64,000 bases of DNA. It comes from UBA935 sp031555615. Lineage in GTDB: Bacteria; Bacillota; Clostridia; Lachnospirales; Lachnospiraceae. Both the position numbers and the translations under genes were made by a program. Positions within the stretch are counted from its first letter, which is position 1. Every line of letters starts with the position of its first letter. The DNA lies in NCBI GenBank assembly GCA_031555615.1, contig JAVBUF010000032.1, forward strand, positions 1 to 64,000, read 5' to 3'. The notes below the pieces were generated by a model that searched no databases, had not been told where the DNA came from, and worked only from the letters and a program-made list of their open reading frames with translations. Shown here piece by piece: positions 1 through 8,962 of this stretch.

Positions 1-157
1 GGCTGTCCGAAAGGTTCAGAATAACTTGCAGAAGAACAGGATATGGAGTAAAGTAAAACCATAAGTCATTGCCTGATACTTTATCAGCGCATCGTGGGCA
101 AACTCTAACCCATTAAATCCGAAGGTAAATTTACGCTATCGAAGCAAAGGAAAAATA

Positions 158-186
158 TTGAAACGTTTTTCTGCGTTTGATATAAT
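158..186 (+). promoter_or_regulatory. sigma-A promoter of first lacI-family gene
   Basis: The -35 box TTGAAA (158-163) and -10 box TATAAT (181-186) are separated by 17 bp. Between them is the perfect 8-bp palindrome AAACGTTT (161-168), which overlaps the -35 end. A central CG in an AT-rich palindrome is typical of LacI-family operators, so autoregulation is plausible (inference). Bases 1-157 before it show no gene. Confidence 0.75.
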
Positions 187-216
187 ATTTTTATATGAAA
201 TGTGGAGGGTAAAACG

Positions 217-1233
217 ATGGGAGAAATAAGGGGCGATTACAACAAAAAAATGACCATAGACGATATTGCGCAGGCATTGGGGGTTTCCAAGACCACTGTG
301 TCCCGAACCATATCAGGGAAGGGACGCATAGGAGAAGAAACCAGAAAAAGGATTCTGAGCTATATAGAAGAGAACAATTACAACCCCAATGCCCTTGCAA
401 AAGGGCTGGCACAATCCAAGACCTATAATATTGCCGTGGCAGTTCCGGAAGACTATAATTTAGTGGATTTACCTTTTTTTCAAAATAGTCTGCTGGGAAT
501 CTTACAGGTCAGCGAAGATGCCGATTATGATGTGCTGCTGGCCATGGTGAAACCCAATGATATTTCACAATTGGTAAGGATCATCGATAATCATAAAGTG
601 GATGGTGTTATTCTGGCCAGAACTTATCAGGAAGATATAGCAGCAGATTATCTGTTGGAACAAGGGGTACCCTTTGTGGTAATGGGCAGTTCGGAAAAGC
701 AGGAAGTATATCAGGTTGATAATAATCATTTGGAAGCCTGCCGGGAACTGACCACCATCCTCTTAAAAAAAGGCATGAAAAAACTGGCCTTAATCGGTGG
801 TGATGAAGGGCATGTGGTTACAAACAACCGGTACAGTGGTTATGCGCTGGCTTATGCGGATGAAGGGCAAAATGTCGATCAGGATATAGTCTATCTTAAT
901 GCCACCAATCCTTCCTACGTTAAGAGAATTGCCGAAGAATTATTAAGGAAACGAATGGATGGTATTATCTGTATGGATGATAATATCTGTGCCTCGCTAA
1001 TGAGTTATTTAAACAGTCAGGGCATTTTAATACCGGAGGAAATCAAGCTGGCCTCTTTTTATTACAGTACTTTATTGGAGAACAGTATTCCGTCAATTAC
1101 ATCCATCAAGTTCAGTGAGAAGGAGCTGGGAAGCGCGGCCTGCCGGAAGCTGATGAATATTTTGCAGGGGAAGGATGTAGAATTAAGGACGCTGTTGAAT
1201 TATGAAATCAGCATCAGAGAATCAACAAAGTAG
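217..1233 (+). CDS. LacI-family transcriptional regulator (paralogue 1)
   Basis: This 338-aa protein has an N-terminal LacI helix-turn-helix and hinge (about residues 13-60, with VSKTTVSR and SGKGRIG) and a periplasmic-binding-protein-like sugar-binding domain. An in-frame GTG at 202 is possible, but GGAGGG at 204-209 lies about 7 nt before the ATG at 217, so 217 is the start. It is strongly alike to the protein at 5812, especially residues 10-85. Its position upstream of the 1501 gene and the LacI-type operators there suggest it represses the glycosidase locus; the inducer is unknown, probably a sugar. Confidence 0.9.
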   Translation: MGEIRGDYNKKMTIDDIAQALGVSKTTVSRTISGKGRIGEETRKRILSYIEENNYNPNALAKGLAQSKTYNIAVAVPEDYNLVDLPFFQNSLLGILQVSEDADYDVLLAMVKPNDISQLVRIIDNHKVDGVILARTYQEDIAADYLLEQGVPFVVMGSSEKQEVYQVDNNHLEACRELTTILLKKGMKKLALIGGDEGHVVTNNRYSGYALAYADEGQNVDQDIVYLNATNPSYVKRIAEELLRKRMDGIICMDDNICASLMSYLNSQGILIPEEIKLASFYYSTLLENSIPSITSIKFSEKELGSAACRKLMNILQGKDVELRTLLNYEISIRESTK

Positions 1234-1237
1234 AGTT

Positions 1238-1285
1238 ACAGCACTGAGTATCGGATATATATTCAGTGCTGTTATTTTATTTTTG
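1238..1285 (+). terminator. rho-independent terminator after lacI paralogue 1
   Basis: A 10-bp perfect stem, ACAGCACTGA (1238-1247) with TCAGTGCTGT (1263-1272), is followed by a T-rich run. It starts 4 bases after the stop codon. Confidence 0.85.
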
Positions 1286-1307
1286 AGATTCCGCAGGAAT
1301 GGGTGGA

Positions 1308-1320
1308 GCGGTTGCGCAAA
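1308..1320 (+). promoter_or_regulatory. upstream LacI-type operator (TTGCGCAA)
   Basis: GCGGTTGCGCAAA contains the 8-bp palindrome TTGCGCAA at 1312-1319, identical to the core downstream of the 1404 promoter. The two cores are about 138 bp centre to centre and bracket the promoter, a geometry compatible with repression looping (inference). Confidence 0.55.
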
Positions 1321-1403
1321 GGGAAGAATGAGTAATGAAACTGATAAATTGTTGATGTGCACTATGCACAAATTCAAATATTAAATAATATCAAAAACTT
1401 ACA

Positions 1404-1432
1404 TTGACAATGGTATCATGGCAATATATACT
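1404..1432 (+). promoter_or_regulatory. sigma-A promoter of the 1501 gene
   Basis: Consensus TTGACA (1404-1409) and TATACT (1427-1432) are 17 bp apart. A LacI-type operator lies just downstream at 1441-1457, where a bound repressor would block initiation. Confidence 0.85.
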
Positions 1433-1440
1433 ATTAATTG

Positions 1441-1458
1441 AACAACCGCTTGCGCAAA
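1441..1458 (+). promoter_or_regulatory. LacI-type operator downstream of promoter
   Basis: AACAACCGCTTGCGCAAA: the palindromic core TTGCGCAA is at 1450-1457. Nearly the same string (AACAACCGTTTGCGCTAA) occurs at 5733-5750 between the GH42 gene and the second lacI gene. This marks a shared regulon of the two local LacI proteins (inference from repetition). Confidence 0.7.
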
Positions 1459-1500
1459 AACAAAAAAGAAGTAATATAAAGAAATAGAAAGGACACCGCT

Positions 1501-3348
1501 ATGGACAAATTTATTGTAAACATCATTCACCGCCCTGAAATGGTTCCGGAATATGCCGAAAAAGTAACCGGCCACGGCAAGGAAGAAGATATCGGAAGAA
1601 AGGCACTACTGACAGAGTCCCTGGACATTTTCAGACTACAACAGGAGGTTGCCCATAAAAATGGATTGAAGACCACCATTCAGATGACCTACGCCAGTCT
1701 TTTTAATGAAGAAGCAGTGGCTATTGCAAAGGAACATCATGAAAAATACGGTGATGAGATTGCCATGTGTCTGTTGGGTCTTCCATGTACCGAATTCAGA
1801 GAAAAATACAAAACCAAAGACTTCTGTATCTGGATGTTCTCTATGGAAGATAAAATGTCCATCGTGGATGACCTGTTTGAAAAATTCCATGACATTTTCG
1901 GATTTTATCCCGAATCCACAGGTTCTTATTACATGGATGCGGAGCTGACCAATTACATAAAAGAAAAATATCCCACTGTGAAATGTGCCATTGCCACCTG
2001 TTGGGAAGAAGGCCCTAAGGCTTACCATACCTGCAACAATTCCTGGTATACCTTATTTGACGGCGGTCCCTGGAATCCCTGGATTCCCTCCAAGCAGAAC
2101 ATTCATGCCCCGGCGGCTAATGAAACAGAGGACAGCGGTATTGTGGCCATTCCCCATTTATCAAGAGATTTGCTGGCCTGTTATGACGGAAACGGCTCCA
2201 ACTTCGGAACCCATCCCCAAAATGTATTGCGTGGTATGATCTACCAGGATGGTGAATATCCCTACCTTTACAACCTCATCGACCAGTACCGTTCCCTGGA
2301 GAAATACAATAACGGTTATGCATACAACATGATGTTCGTGGGTCCCGGATGGCTGAACAAAATGGGGCGCTGGGAAGCACCATACGAATTATTGAAGAAG
2401 TCTTACGAGGACGGCATGGCTTATTATGGCCAATTGAAAAAAGAAGGTAAGCTGGTGGATATGACCATGGCTGAATTTGCCGATTACTACCGTGAGAAGA
2501 AGACCTATACCGAGCCGGAATGTGCCCTGTGGAAGGATATTCTGTATGGATCGGATAAACAGTTATTCTGGTATAGTGATCCTTACATGCGTGCCTGCAT
2601 CAACATGGATCAGGGTGGTGCCATGGTGGATCTTCGTCCTTACGCTGCCAAGCTGAAATGGGAAGTGGGAATCGGAACCAAGCATGTTCAGGATGCATCC
2701 TATCCGTTCCTGATTCAGGAAAAGTACCGGGCCGGTTACTTCACCCATTATGCCGGAGAGGGTACCGTCAGAAGTGCCAAATTGATTTATGAAGGTGAAG
2801 AAGTAGATTTATGCCTGTGCCGTACCAAGGCTAAGTTCTCCGAAGAAAAAGTGGAAAACGGCAGGAAAACCCGTATTTTGACATTAGAACCGGTAGAAAT
2901 TGAGTTTTATCAGCTCACCCTGACCTTGCAGACCCGAATCCTGTTTGCCGAAGGAACCGGCGAGATTCAGGTGGAAAGAACGATCTTAAGCATGAGTGAC
3001 CCCAGTGCTGTGGTAGAGATTCAGGAGTACATGGTAGCCTGCTACGGAACCACCGAGTATCCGGAAGATATGACATCCATTACCTTATCCTGCAAAGGCA
3101 AAGAGGAAACCAAAGATATTGCGTATGCCTATAAATGCCGTGAGGAAGAAGTGACAGGAGCGGTTTCGGTAGAAGCGGTGATTCCGCCGGTAGAAACCAA
3201 AGTATCCATGCGGGCCGGAAAAGCAGACGCCACCGGATTTATCAGAGAAGGCTATGCATTCTCCCCGATGTTCACTTTAGGGTATAAAACAACGATGAAA
3301 GAAAAGGAGGCGTTTTCAACATGGCTCAAGCTGGAAAAGGCAAATTAA
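1501..3348 (+). CDS. uncharacterised 615-aa protein, candidate carbohydrate-active enzyme
   Basis: I do not recognise a named family. The first ~330 residues read like a deacetylase/GH57-type beta-alpha barrel: alternating strand/helix pattern and conserved-looking acidic and aromatic patches (GFYPESTGSYYMD near residue 140, GGPWNPW near 188). The last ~250 residues look like a beta-sandwich. There is no signal peptide and no membrane segment, so it should be cytoplasmic. It is preceded by a strong promoter with a LacI-type operator and lies between two lacI-family genes and convergent to a GH42 beta-galactosidase. That context argues for intracellular breakdown of a galactoside-containing oligosaccharide. 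The function is inference only. Confidence 0.85.
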   Translation: MDKFIVNIIHRPEMVPEYAEKVTGHGKEEDIGRKALLTESLDIFRLQQEVAHKNGLKTTIQMTYASLFNEEAVAIAKEHHEKYGDEIAMCLLGLPCTEFREKYKTKDFCIWMFSMEDKMSIVDDLFEKFHDIFGFYPESTGSYYMDAELTNYIKEKYPTVKCAIATCWEEGPKAYHTCNNSWYTLFDGGPWNPWIPSKQNIHAPAANETEDSGIVAIPHLSRDLLACYDGNGSNFGTHPQNVLRGMIYQDGEYPYLYNLIDQYRSLEKYNNGYAYNMMFVGPGWLNKMGRWEAPYELLKKSYEDGMAYYGQLKKEGKLVDMTMAEFADYYREKKTYTEPECALWKDILYGSDKQLFWYSDPYMRACINMDQGGAMVDLRPYAAKLKWEVGIGTKHVQDASYPFLIQEKYRAGYFTHYAGEGTVRSAKLIYEGEEVDLCLCRTKAKFSEEKVENGRKTRILTLEPVEIEFYQLTLTLQTRILFAEGTGEIQVERTILSMSDPSAVVEIQEYMVACYGTTEYPEDMTSITLSCKGKEETKDIAYAYKCREEEVTGAVSVEAVIPPVETKVSMRAGKADATGFIREGYAFSPMFTLGYKTTMKEKEAFSTWLKLEKAN

Positions 3349-3533
3349 ATTACCGGTGTCCATCCTGCTTTATGCGGGATTTGGATATTGATATGTTTTT
3401 TGATAAGGATAAAGATGAGTATTACTGCCTCAGATGCCAGTACACCGGCAAGGAAGAGGATGTATTGGAGAAAAATCAGATGGCACGGTTCAGATACCGG
3501 GCGATGATGAAACGGATTACCGAATTCGAGTAA
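3321..3533 (+). CDS. small zinc-ribbon protein
   Basis: This 70-aa protein has two Cys pairs, CPSC (residues 13-16) and CLRC (36-39), the spacing of a zinc ribbon. The start is supported by AAGGAGG about 11 nt upstream, inside the end of the 1501 gene; the two genes overlap by 28 nt in different frames, so they are probably co-translated. The C-terminal part is basic and helical (MARFRYRAMMKR). No function can be assigned; small zinc ribbons often mediate protein or nucleic-acid contacts. Confidence 0.7.
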   Translation: MAQAGKGKLNYRCPSCFMRDLDIDMFFDKDKDEYYCLRCQYTGKEEDVLEKNQMARFRYRAMMKRITEFE

Positions 3534-3563
3534 GATTTTGAGAAAACAGATAAAATACAGGTG

Positions 3564-3597
3564 GAGGGCGTTGACAAGATCAGCGCCCTCTATTTGT
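3564..3597 (+). terminator. terminator after zinc-ribbon gene
   Basis: GAGGGCGTTG (3564-3573) pairs with CAGCGCCCTC (3581-3590) in a 10-bp stem with one G-T pair and a 7-nt loop. The following U tract is weak. It lies between convergent genes. Confidence 0.6.
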
Positions 3598-3619
3598 TGG
3601 ATGTAGATTACGAACAAAA

Positions 3620-5608
3620 TCAATATTCTAAAATCACCAGATTCCAAGGTTTTACAGAAATACTTTCACCGTTCTTTATTTTTATACCGGAAAGCAGTTC
3701 GGTTCGGTATCCGGAATCTAATGTAAGGGAAATATCTGCCTCAGAATAATTCAGGTAATAATCAATCTGCTTTCCATCGTCATTAATTCCGGATTTATGA
3801 ATCAAGGGGAACTGAAAGTCAGAAAGGGGTAACCCAATCTCAGTCCACAATTGCCTGATAATATCCTCAAGTGTATTTCCGTCAAAATAGCAGCCCAGAT
3901 AAGTTGCGCTTCCTTCCTGATATCGGTTATGAGTTACCGCAGCATACTTGCCCCAGTGGGGGTGCTCATAGGAAGCCCACACAGCGGCAGTATCCGGTAC
4001 CAGCAGTTCCATCCATTCCGTTACGGCAGGATTGCTTTTCAATATACTGCCGGACAGGCTGACTTTCTGAGGCACGGTAAAGTGCTGATAAGTAACCCCC
4101 AGGCAGGTATGCAGGATATGGGGCTGGATATCAGCCGCCACCTTGATATATTCATCGGCAAAAGCGGTTTTGAAGGTGGTCAGCAGATGGCCGCCGGCAG
4201 CCACATAAGCATCGATTCGCTTTAAAGTCTCATCGGCGGCGGAGTACATGGCCGGAACCACCAGAACCGGATAATCCTGTAAATGAGTATCTTCGCTGCT
4301 GATAATATCACATTCGATGTTCAACCGGTAAAAAGTATCATACAGCCAGCGGACCACATCGTTGTAAGCCAGTGTCCGGCTGATGGGGAACCACTGAAGA
4401 CCGGTCAGGGACTCATTGCTGACCATAATGGCAACATCACATTTCTTCCGAAGATTTACCAGTTTATCGCCGATGCGGGCGATTTCGGCACCAATCTGAA
4501 CCGTTTCCCGGTAAATATAATTTTCTTCCAGATCATGACTCAGCACACCCTTCCAATAGGTTTCAAAGGAATTGTGAATGGAGTGCCAGTTCCAATACAG
4601 CAGGGAATTGGCCCCGGAGCTTAAGTGACTGTAAGCCTGCAGCCGCAATTGCCCTTCATAAGGCAGCCAGGATAAATTTCCCTGGGATTGGGTTTCCAGC
4701 ACCAGATAGTTGGATTTTTTCAGGCCCCGGCCGACAGCACCGCCAAAAGCGATTTCAGCTCCGGTGAGGTCATCCTGGGAAGGATGATAAATATCCACAC
4801 CGGGGATATCCATAAAAGCAGCGGTTTCAAATTGATTTACTTCAGGCTGAATACCAAAGGAATAATCCCGCCAATCATAGTCAAAATTATGGGTAATAAA
4901 CTGGTCTTCCCGGCGGTAACGATCAATGATCTCCGCTTGCCAATGCAGAAAGTCCCTCACCAGAAGCCGTTGAAATTTTTGAAACTCTGCGCCCAGACTG
5001 CCGTTGATAGTACCCCTTATGTCGGGAAAATCTTCCCAGGTGTTAATCCGGTTGCTCCAGAAATCCAGACCAAAAGCCTGATTCATTTCATGGATATCGG
5101 CAAACTGTTTCTGAAGATAGTTTACGAAGGCGGCCTGTACATTTGGACCTGCAGTGTCATAGGATTTGGTTTCATTATCCAGCTGAAAGCCGATGATATG
5201 TTCCTGATCCTTTATATGCTCCATCAATTGGCAAATCATCCGTTCAGCGTATTTCCGGTAATGAGGATTGGTAATATCCATGTTTTGGCGGCGTCCATAA
5301 AGTTCCTGTCCATTATGGGTAATGGCCAGGATGTCCGGGTGCTTTTTTACCAGCCATGTGGGAACGGCATAGGTAGGGGTTCCGATGATAACCTGTATGC
5401 CGTATTTGGCGGCGGCTCCCAGCATCCGGTTGAGATGGGTAAAATCAAAAACACCATCTGCTGGTTCCAACGTGCTCCAGGTTGATTCGGCGATCCGGAT
5501 GACATTCATACCGTTTCTTTTCATTAATTGCATATCTGTGTCTAATCGGTCATAGGGCATATACTCATGGTAGTAAGCAGCCCCATACAGTAAGTGTTTC
5601 ATTTTCAT
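3620..5608 (-). CDS. GH42 beta-galactosidase (first copy)
   Basis: This 662-aa protein is a typical-length GH42 enzyme: a TIM barrel (about 1-390), then a trimerisation/GATase-like domain and a C-terminal beta domain. The acid/base is E146 in the motif LDNE and the nucleophile is E305 in LETQ, both as in the family. The Cys cluster that binds zinc in many GH42 enzymes is not seen here, unlike the copy at 46812. There is no signal peptide, so it acts on imported oligosaccharides. CAGGAG 8 nt upstream fixes the start at 5608. It is divergent from the lacI gene at 5812, with a LacI-type operator between them. Confidence 0.93.
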   Translation of the reverse strand: MKMKHLLYGAAYYHEYMPYDRLDTDMQLMKRNGMNVIRIAESTWSTLEPADGVFDFTHLNRMLGAAAKYGIQVIIGTPTYAVPTWLVKKHPDILAITHNGQELYGRRQNMDITNPHYRKYAERMICQLMEHIKDQEHIIGFQLDNETKSYDTAGPNVQAAFVNYLQKQFADIHEMNQAFGLDFWSNRINTWEDFPDIRGTINGSLGAEFQKFQRLLVRDFLHWQAEIIDRYRREDQFITHNFDYDWRDYSFGIQPEVNQFETAAFMDIPGVDIYHPSQDDLTGAEIAFGGAVGRGLKKSNYLVLETQSQGNLSWLPYEGQLRLQAYSHLSSGANSLLYWNWHSIHNSFETYWKGVLSHDLEENYIYRETVQIGAEIARIGDKLVNLRKKCDVAIMVSNESLTGLQWFPISRTLAYNDVVRWLYDTFYRLNIECDIISSEDTHLQDYPVLVVPAMYSAADETLKRIDAYVAAGGHLLTTFKTAFADEYIKVAADIQPHILHTCLGVTYQHFTVPQKVSLSGSILKSNPAVTEWMELLVPDTAAVWASYEHPHWGKYAAVTHNRYQEGSATYLGCYFDGNTLEDIIRQLWTEIGLPLSDFQFPLIHKSGINDDGKQIDYYLNYSEADISLTLDSGYRTELLSGIKIKNGESISVKPWNLVILEY

Positions 5609-5732
5609 GGCATGATCTCCTGATTAATAGTTTAAGAAGTGTTTCAGTAATATTACATAAAAAAAAGCGGCATAGATTGGTTAGTAATGGCATTGAGTTT
5701 GGGAAAAAAATTTGATACTATAAAACAAAAAG

Positions 5733-5750
5733 AACAACCGTTTGCGCTAA
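5733..5750. promoter_or_regulatory. LacI-type operator in divergent GH42/lacI intergenic region
   Basis: AACAACCGTTTGCGCTAA matches the operator at 1441-1458 in 16 of 18 positions by hand count. It lies between the divergent starts at 5608 (-) and 5812 (+), so one site could control both. I could not resolve clear -35/-10 boxes for either promoter here. Confidence 0.65.
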
Positions 5751-5811
5751 CTTTATTATAACACACAATAATGATAAGGTGAACTAATAAATCAGAGGGA
5801 AGGAAATATTT

Positions 5812-6822
5812 ATGGATATGCGGGAAGAACACAAAAACATAACTATCGAAGATATCGCAGCAGAGCTTGGAGTATCCAAAACAACCGTGTCCAGAGCGAT
5901 TTCCGGAAAGGGCAGAATAGGGGCGGAAACCAGAGCCAGAGTCATGGAGTATATTAACATTCATGGCTATAAACCTAATATTATTGCGAAAGGGCTTGCA
6001 CAGTCTAAGACCTATAACATTTGTGTGGTTCTTCCCAGTGATTATAATCTCGCTGACCTTCCTTTTTTTCAGACCGTTCAAGTAGGGATTTGCGAGTATT
6101 TGTCGGCACGGGATTATGATGTGGTACTTACTAATGTATCCGGCGATAATATTGGGAATCTGGAGCGGATCATTTCCAACCGCAAAGTGGATGGTGTGCT
6201 GCTGACCCGAACCGAACAAGATGACAAAGCCGTGGCATATTTAAAAGATAGAAAGGTCCCCTTCGTGACATTAGGAACCTGTCAGGACAAGGAAGCTTTT
6301 CAGATTGATGCGGATCATCGGGGGGGCAGCCGTGAGCTGACCACCATCCTGATCATGAAAGGGATGAAAAGAATCGCATTGCTTGGCGGAAACAGCAGGC
6401 ATATTGTTACTGAAAGCCGGCTAAAAGGCTTTATGGAGGCACATCAGGAAATGGGAATGGTGCATCCGAGACAATTGTTTTTTGAAAATCTGCTGACAGA
6501 ATCGGAGATTGAACAAGCATTAGATAATGCATTAAAGGAAAAAGCAGATAGTATTATTTGTATGGATGATCATATTTGCGGAACCGTATTACGAAAATTG
6601 AAAAGAGACAGCATTCGGATTCCCCAGGAATTAAAAGTGGCTTCTTTTTTTGGCAGTACGCTGCTGAATAATCATTCTCCCGGAGTTAGCTGCCTGGAGT
6701 TTGATACCAAAGAATTAGGAATGATGGCAGGGAAAATCATCCTGGAAATTCTGCAGGGTGAAAATATTCCCCAAAAAACACTGTTAGGATATAAGGTAAT
6801 TTTGAAAGAATCGACAAAATAG
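5812..6822 (+). CDS. LacI-family transcriptional regulator (paralogue 2)
   Basis: This 336-aa protein has a LacI helix-turn-helix (about residues 11-58) and a sugar-binding core. AGGGAAGG lies 8 nt before the ATG. The helix-turn-helix differs only slightly from the protein at 217 (VSKTTVSRAISGKGRIG versus VSKTTVSRTISGKGRIG), so both probably read the same operators, while the effector domains differ more. It is divergent from the GH42 gene and likely autoregulated through the operator at 5733. Two repressors with one binding specificity could integrate two sugars (inference). Confidence 0.9.
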   Translation: MDMREEHKNITIEDIAAELGVSKTTVSRAISGKGRIGAETRARVMEYINIHGYKPNIIAKGLAQSKTYNICVVLPSDYNLADLPFFQTVQVGICEYLSARDYDVVLTNVSGDNIGNLERIISNRKVDGVLLTRTEQDDKAVAYLKDRKVPFVTLGTCQDKEAFQIDADHRGGSRELTTILIMKGMKRIALLGGNSRHIVTESRLKGFMEAHQEMGMVHPRQLFFENLLTESEIEQALDNALKEKADSIICMDDHICGTVLRKLKRDSIRIPQELKVASFFGSTLLNNHSPGVSCLEFDTKELGMMAGKIILEILQGENIPQKTLLGYKVILKESTK

Positions 6823-6832
6823 TCTGAATAAG

Positions 6833-6860
6833 TTGAAAAAATAGGCAAATGTGATATACT
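6833..6860 (+). promoter_or_regulatory. promoter of hemerythrin-like gene
   Basis: TTGAAA (6833-6838) and TATACT (6855-6860) with a 16-bp spacer, starting 11 nt after the lacI stop codon. No terminator is seen between the genes, so read-through is also possible. Confidence 0.55.
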
Positions 6861-6905
6861 ATAATCACTATGAGGCAAATAATTCACACTATGGGAGGTT
6901 TCGCG

Positions 6906-7295
6906 ATGTATGAAATGAAAGATGAGTATATGACGGGTATTCAACTGATAGATGATGAACATACAGGACTGTTTAATATTGCCGAGGAAGCTTATCAATT
7001 ATTACATAATGATCTGATCCATGATAAATATGATAAGCTGACGGATATTATTGATGAATTGAGGGATTATACCAGAAAACATTTTGCCGATGAAGAAGAA
7101 TATATGCGAAGTATCGGCTATAAAAAAATTTTCACGCAGATTATCGAGCATAATGCATTTATTGAAAAATTAGAAGATTTCGATTTGGAGGATGCCGATG
7201 AAAATCAGGAAGAGGCGGTAGAATCTTTGTTAACGTTTCTAACCGAGTGGCTGATCAATCATATTTTGGAAGTAGATATGATGATCGGAAAATAA
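6906..7295 (+). CDS. bacteriohemerythrin-like protein
   Basis: This 129-aa four-helix hemerythrin-like protein would bind O2 through a diiron site. Ligands seen are H19 (DDEH), H59 and E63 (KHFADEE), H82 (EHNAF), H119 and D124 (NHILEVD). The His normally four residues before H82 is Q78 here, so the usual five-His site is incomplete. The start at 6906 is set by GGGAGG (6893-6898); the in-frame ATG at 6870 lacks a ribosome site. In anaerobes these proteins serve oxygen sensing or scavenging. It is a single-gene unit ending in a terminator. Confidence 0.85.
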   Translation: MYEMKDEYMTGIQLIDDEHTGLFNIAEEAYQLLHNDLIHDKYDKLTDIIDELRDYTRKHFADEEEYMRSIGYKKIFTQIIEHNAFIEKLEDFDLEDADENQEEAVESLLTFLTEWLINHILEVDMMIGK

Positions 7296-7300
7296 AAAAT

Positions 7301-7346
7301 ACCGTCAGCGTTACCTTATTGTATAAAGGAGCTGACGGTTTTTTAA
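7301..7346. terminator. bidirectional terminator
   Basis: A 9-bp perfect stem, ACCGTCAGC (7301-7309) with GCTGACGGT (7331-7339), is flanked by TTTTTT on the + side and by an A run that reads as Ts on the - strand. It separates the convergent genes ending at 7295 and 7370. Confidence 0.9.
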
Positions 7347-7369
7347 TTGCACTGCGGCAAAAGTGCCGG

Positions 7370-8962
7370 TTAAAGTCTTTCAATACGGCATATGGTGCGG
7401 TACAGAAGAAAGGCAGCAAGCCACATAATAAGGATTATCGTGCATGACAATATCCGGTAATCTACTCCCAGCGGGAGGAACGTAAAGCCCATGGCGGCTA
7501 ATATGATGGCCGAACCGCCCAGCATACCGGTCATGGAAGCAGAACTTTGTTTCACCGCATACATTTCCGTTTCCCAATCATAGCGGGGCATTTTCATATT
7601 TATGAACATTCCCCATATTGCGGAAAAGAAGGAGCAGGATACGGGTACCGCAAGCAGCAGTATGCCATCAGTCAATCCCGGCTGTAAGCGCAGGATAAGG
7701 CAAAAGCCGCTGATGATACAGACCGGAAGGGTCAGCGTCAGGTTTACCAGAATCTTGCTGTCAAATATTGCTTTGACAGGCAAAGGGCTGGACTGTAAAA
7801 TCCACAGATTGCGGCCTTCCAGGGAGAGGGCAGAGGCGGCGCTGCATGAGAGGGCCAGCATCGTTCCCAGCAAAAACGGCAGAATTCTATATAAAATGGC
7901 AGTAAGGCCGGGCATACCCATAGCGGCTTCCAGTTTTTCCGGGCCCATGATGGTAAGGGCAACAGAAAATAGCAAGGTCATAATAATACCGGCACCGATA
8001 TTGGTAACATAGATATTACTGGTAAAGAAGCGTTTCAGTTCCTTCCGGTAAAGTGCCTGCAGAGGCGAGGCAACATTCAGGGCAGATAGTTTGTAATCGG
8101 CTCTTTTTATATGTCCGTTAATACCTGTGCTGATGGCTTTATAACGCAGTGAAAGGAGCCCCAGGAACAACTGGTAAACCAATAAAGACAAACCCGTAAA
8201 TAAAATCAGCCAAAGAAAGCCATTGCTTTCAAAAACCTTGGTAAATATCCCGGCAAGAGGATAAAAACGACATATTTCCTGATGAATAACGGTTCCCAAA
8301 CGAGCCAGATCGGCTGTGTCATCCAAGTTTTGACCGATAACCCCACCGGACATGGAGAATATCAAAGCCACTGCCATCAGCAGCAGTGACAGCAGAGTGG
8401 AAAGGACCTTGGCATATTTAAAACGGGAAGCAAACGCCATGATCAAGGCCCCGACGATAACAGCAACGGTGGTGGGAATCAAAGGGGCGGCAAACATACC
8501 AATCAGCCAGTAAAGGTAAAAAAGAATGCCTGGTTTAACCCAGATAGCGTAACCAATCCCCATAGGAGCCATAAAAGCCAGGGTGAAAACCATATTAGTA
8601 CAGTAAATAGCCAGAAATCGTGAGGCAATCACAGTATTGGTGGAAACCGGCAAAGACATCAGTAAATCATAATCCCGGTAACCGAAAAGAAAACCATTGG
8701 TTTTCAGGATAGTAAAGAAAAGAGCGGCAATTCCCGTTGCTGTAACAGCATAAGCCGGGATTAGCCCGGGCAGACCGGCATAGCCTAAACCATAAGCCAG
8801 AGCGAAGCTGTATCCGGCGAACATGACAATCACAAGGGTAAATCCGACAATAATCCCAGTTGATTTTTTTTCCGATTTTCCGGTGCTGCCCTTTTTGAAA
8901 TCATTCAGCCGGTACTGATTGATCAGCTGAATTTTAAAAAGTAACAGGCTCTCTCTATTCAT
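7370..8962 (-). CDS. ABC exporter permease, 530 aa
   Basis: This polytopic protein has about 12-14 hydrophobic segments after a short basic N terminus and resembles the large ABC_tran_2-type exporter permeases. Its ATG at 8962 overlaps the stop of the upstream ATPase gene by 8 nt and has GGAGG 9 nt before it; a TTG at 8971 is less likely. It pairs with the ATPase at 8955 to form an exporter. The substrate is unknown. It is not a member of the FtsX/MacB type found at 12710. Confidence 0.85.
   Translation of the reverse strand: MNRESLLLFKIQLINQYRLNDFKKGSTGKSEKKSTGIIVGFTLVIVMFAGYSFALAYGLGYAGLPGLIPAYAVTATGIAALFFTILKTNGFLFGYRDYDLLMSLPVSTNTVIASRFLAIYCTNMVFTLAFMAPMGIGYAIWVKPGILFYLYWLIGMFAAPLIPTTVAVIVGALIMAFASRFKYAKVLSTLLSLLLMAVALIFSMSGGVIGQNLDDTADLARLGTVIHQEICRFYPLAGIFTKVFESNGFLWLILFTGLSLLVYQLFLGLLSLRYKAISTGINGHIKRADYKLSALNVASPLQALYRKELKRFFTSNIYVTNIGAGIIMTLLFSVALTIMGPEKLEAAMGMPGLTAILYRILPFLLGTMLALSCSAASALSLEGRNLWILQSSPLPVKAIFDSKILVNLTLTLPVCIISGFCLILRLQPGLTDGILLLAVPVSCSFFSAIWGMFINMKMPRYDWETEMYAVKQSSASMTGMLGGSAIILAAMGFTFLPLGVDYRILSCTIILIMWLAAFLLYRTICRIERL

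Noticed and set aside
4688..5485. 265-codon open frame on the + strand
   Set aside because: It lies wholly inside the minus-strand GH42 gene, which has intact catalytic motifs; the composition is that of a shadow frame.
5653..6219. 188-codon open frame on the - strand
   Set aside because: Antisense to the second lacI gene; no start signals.
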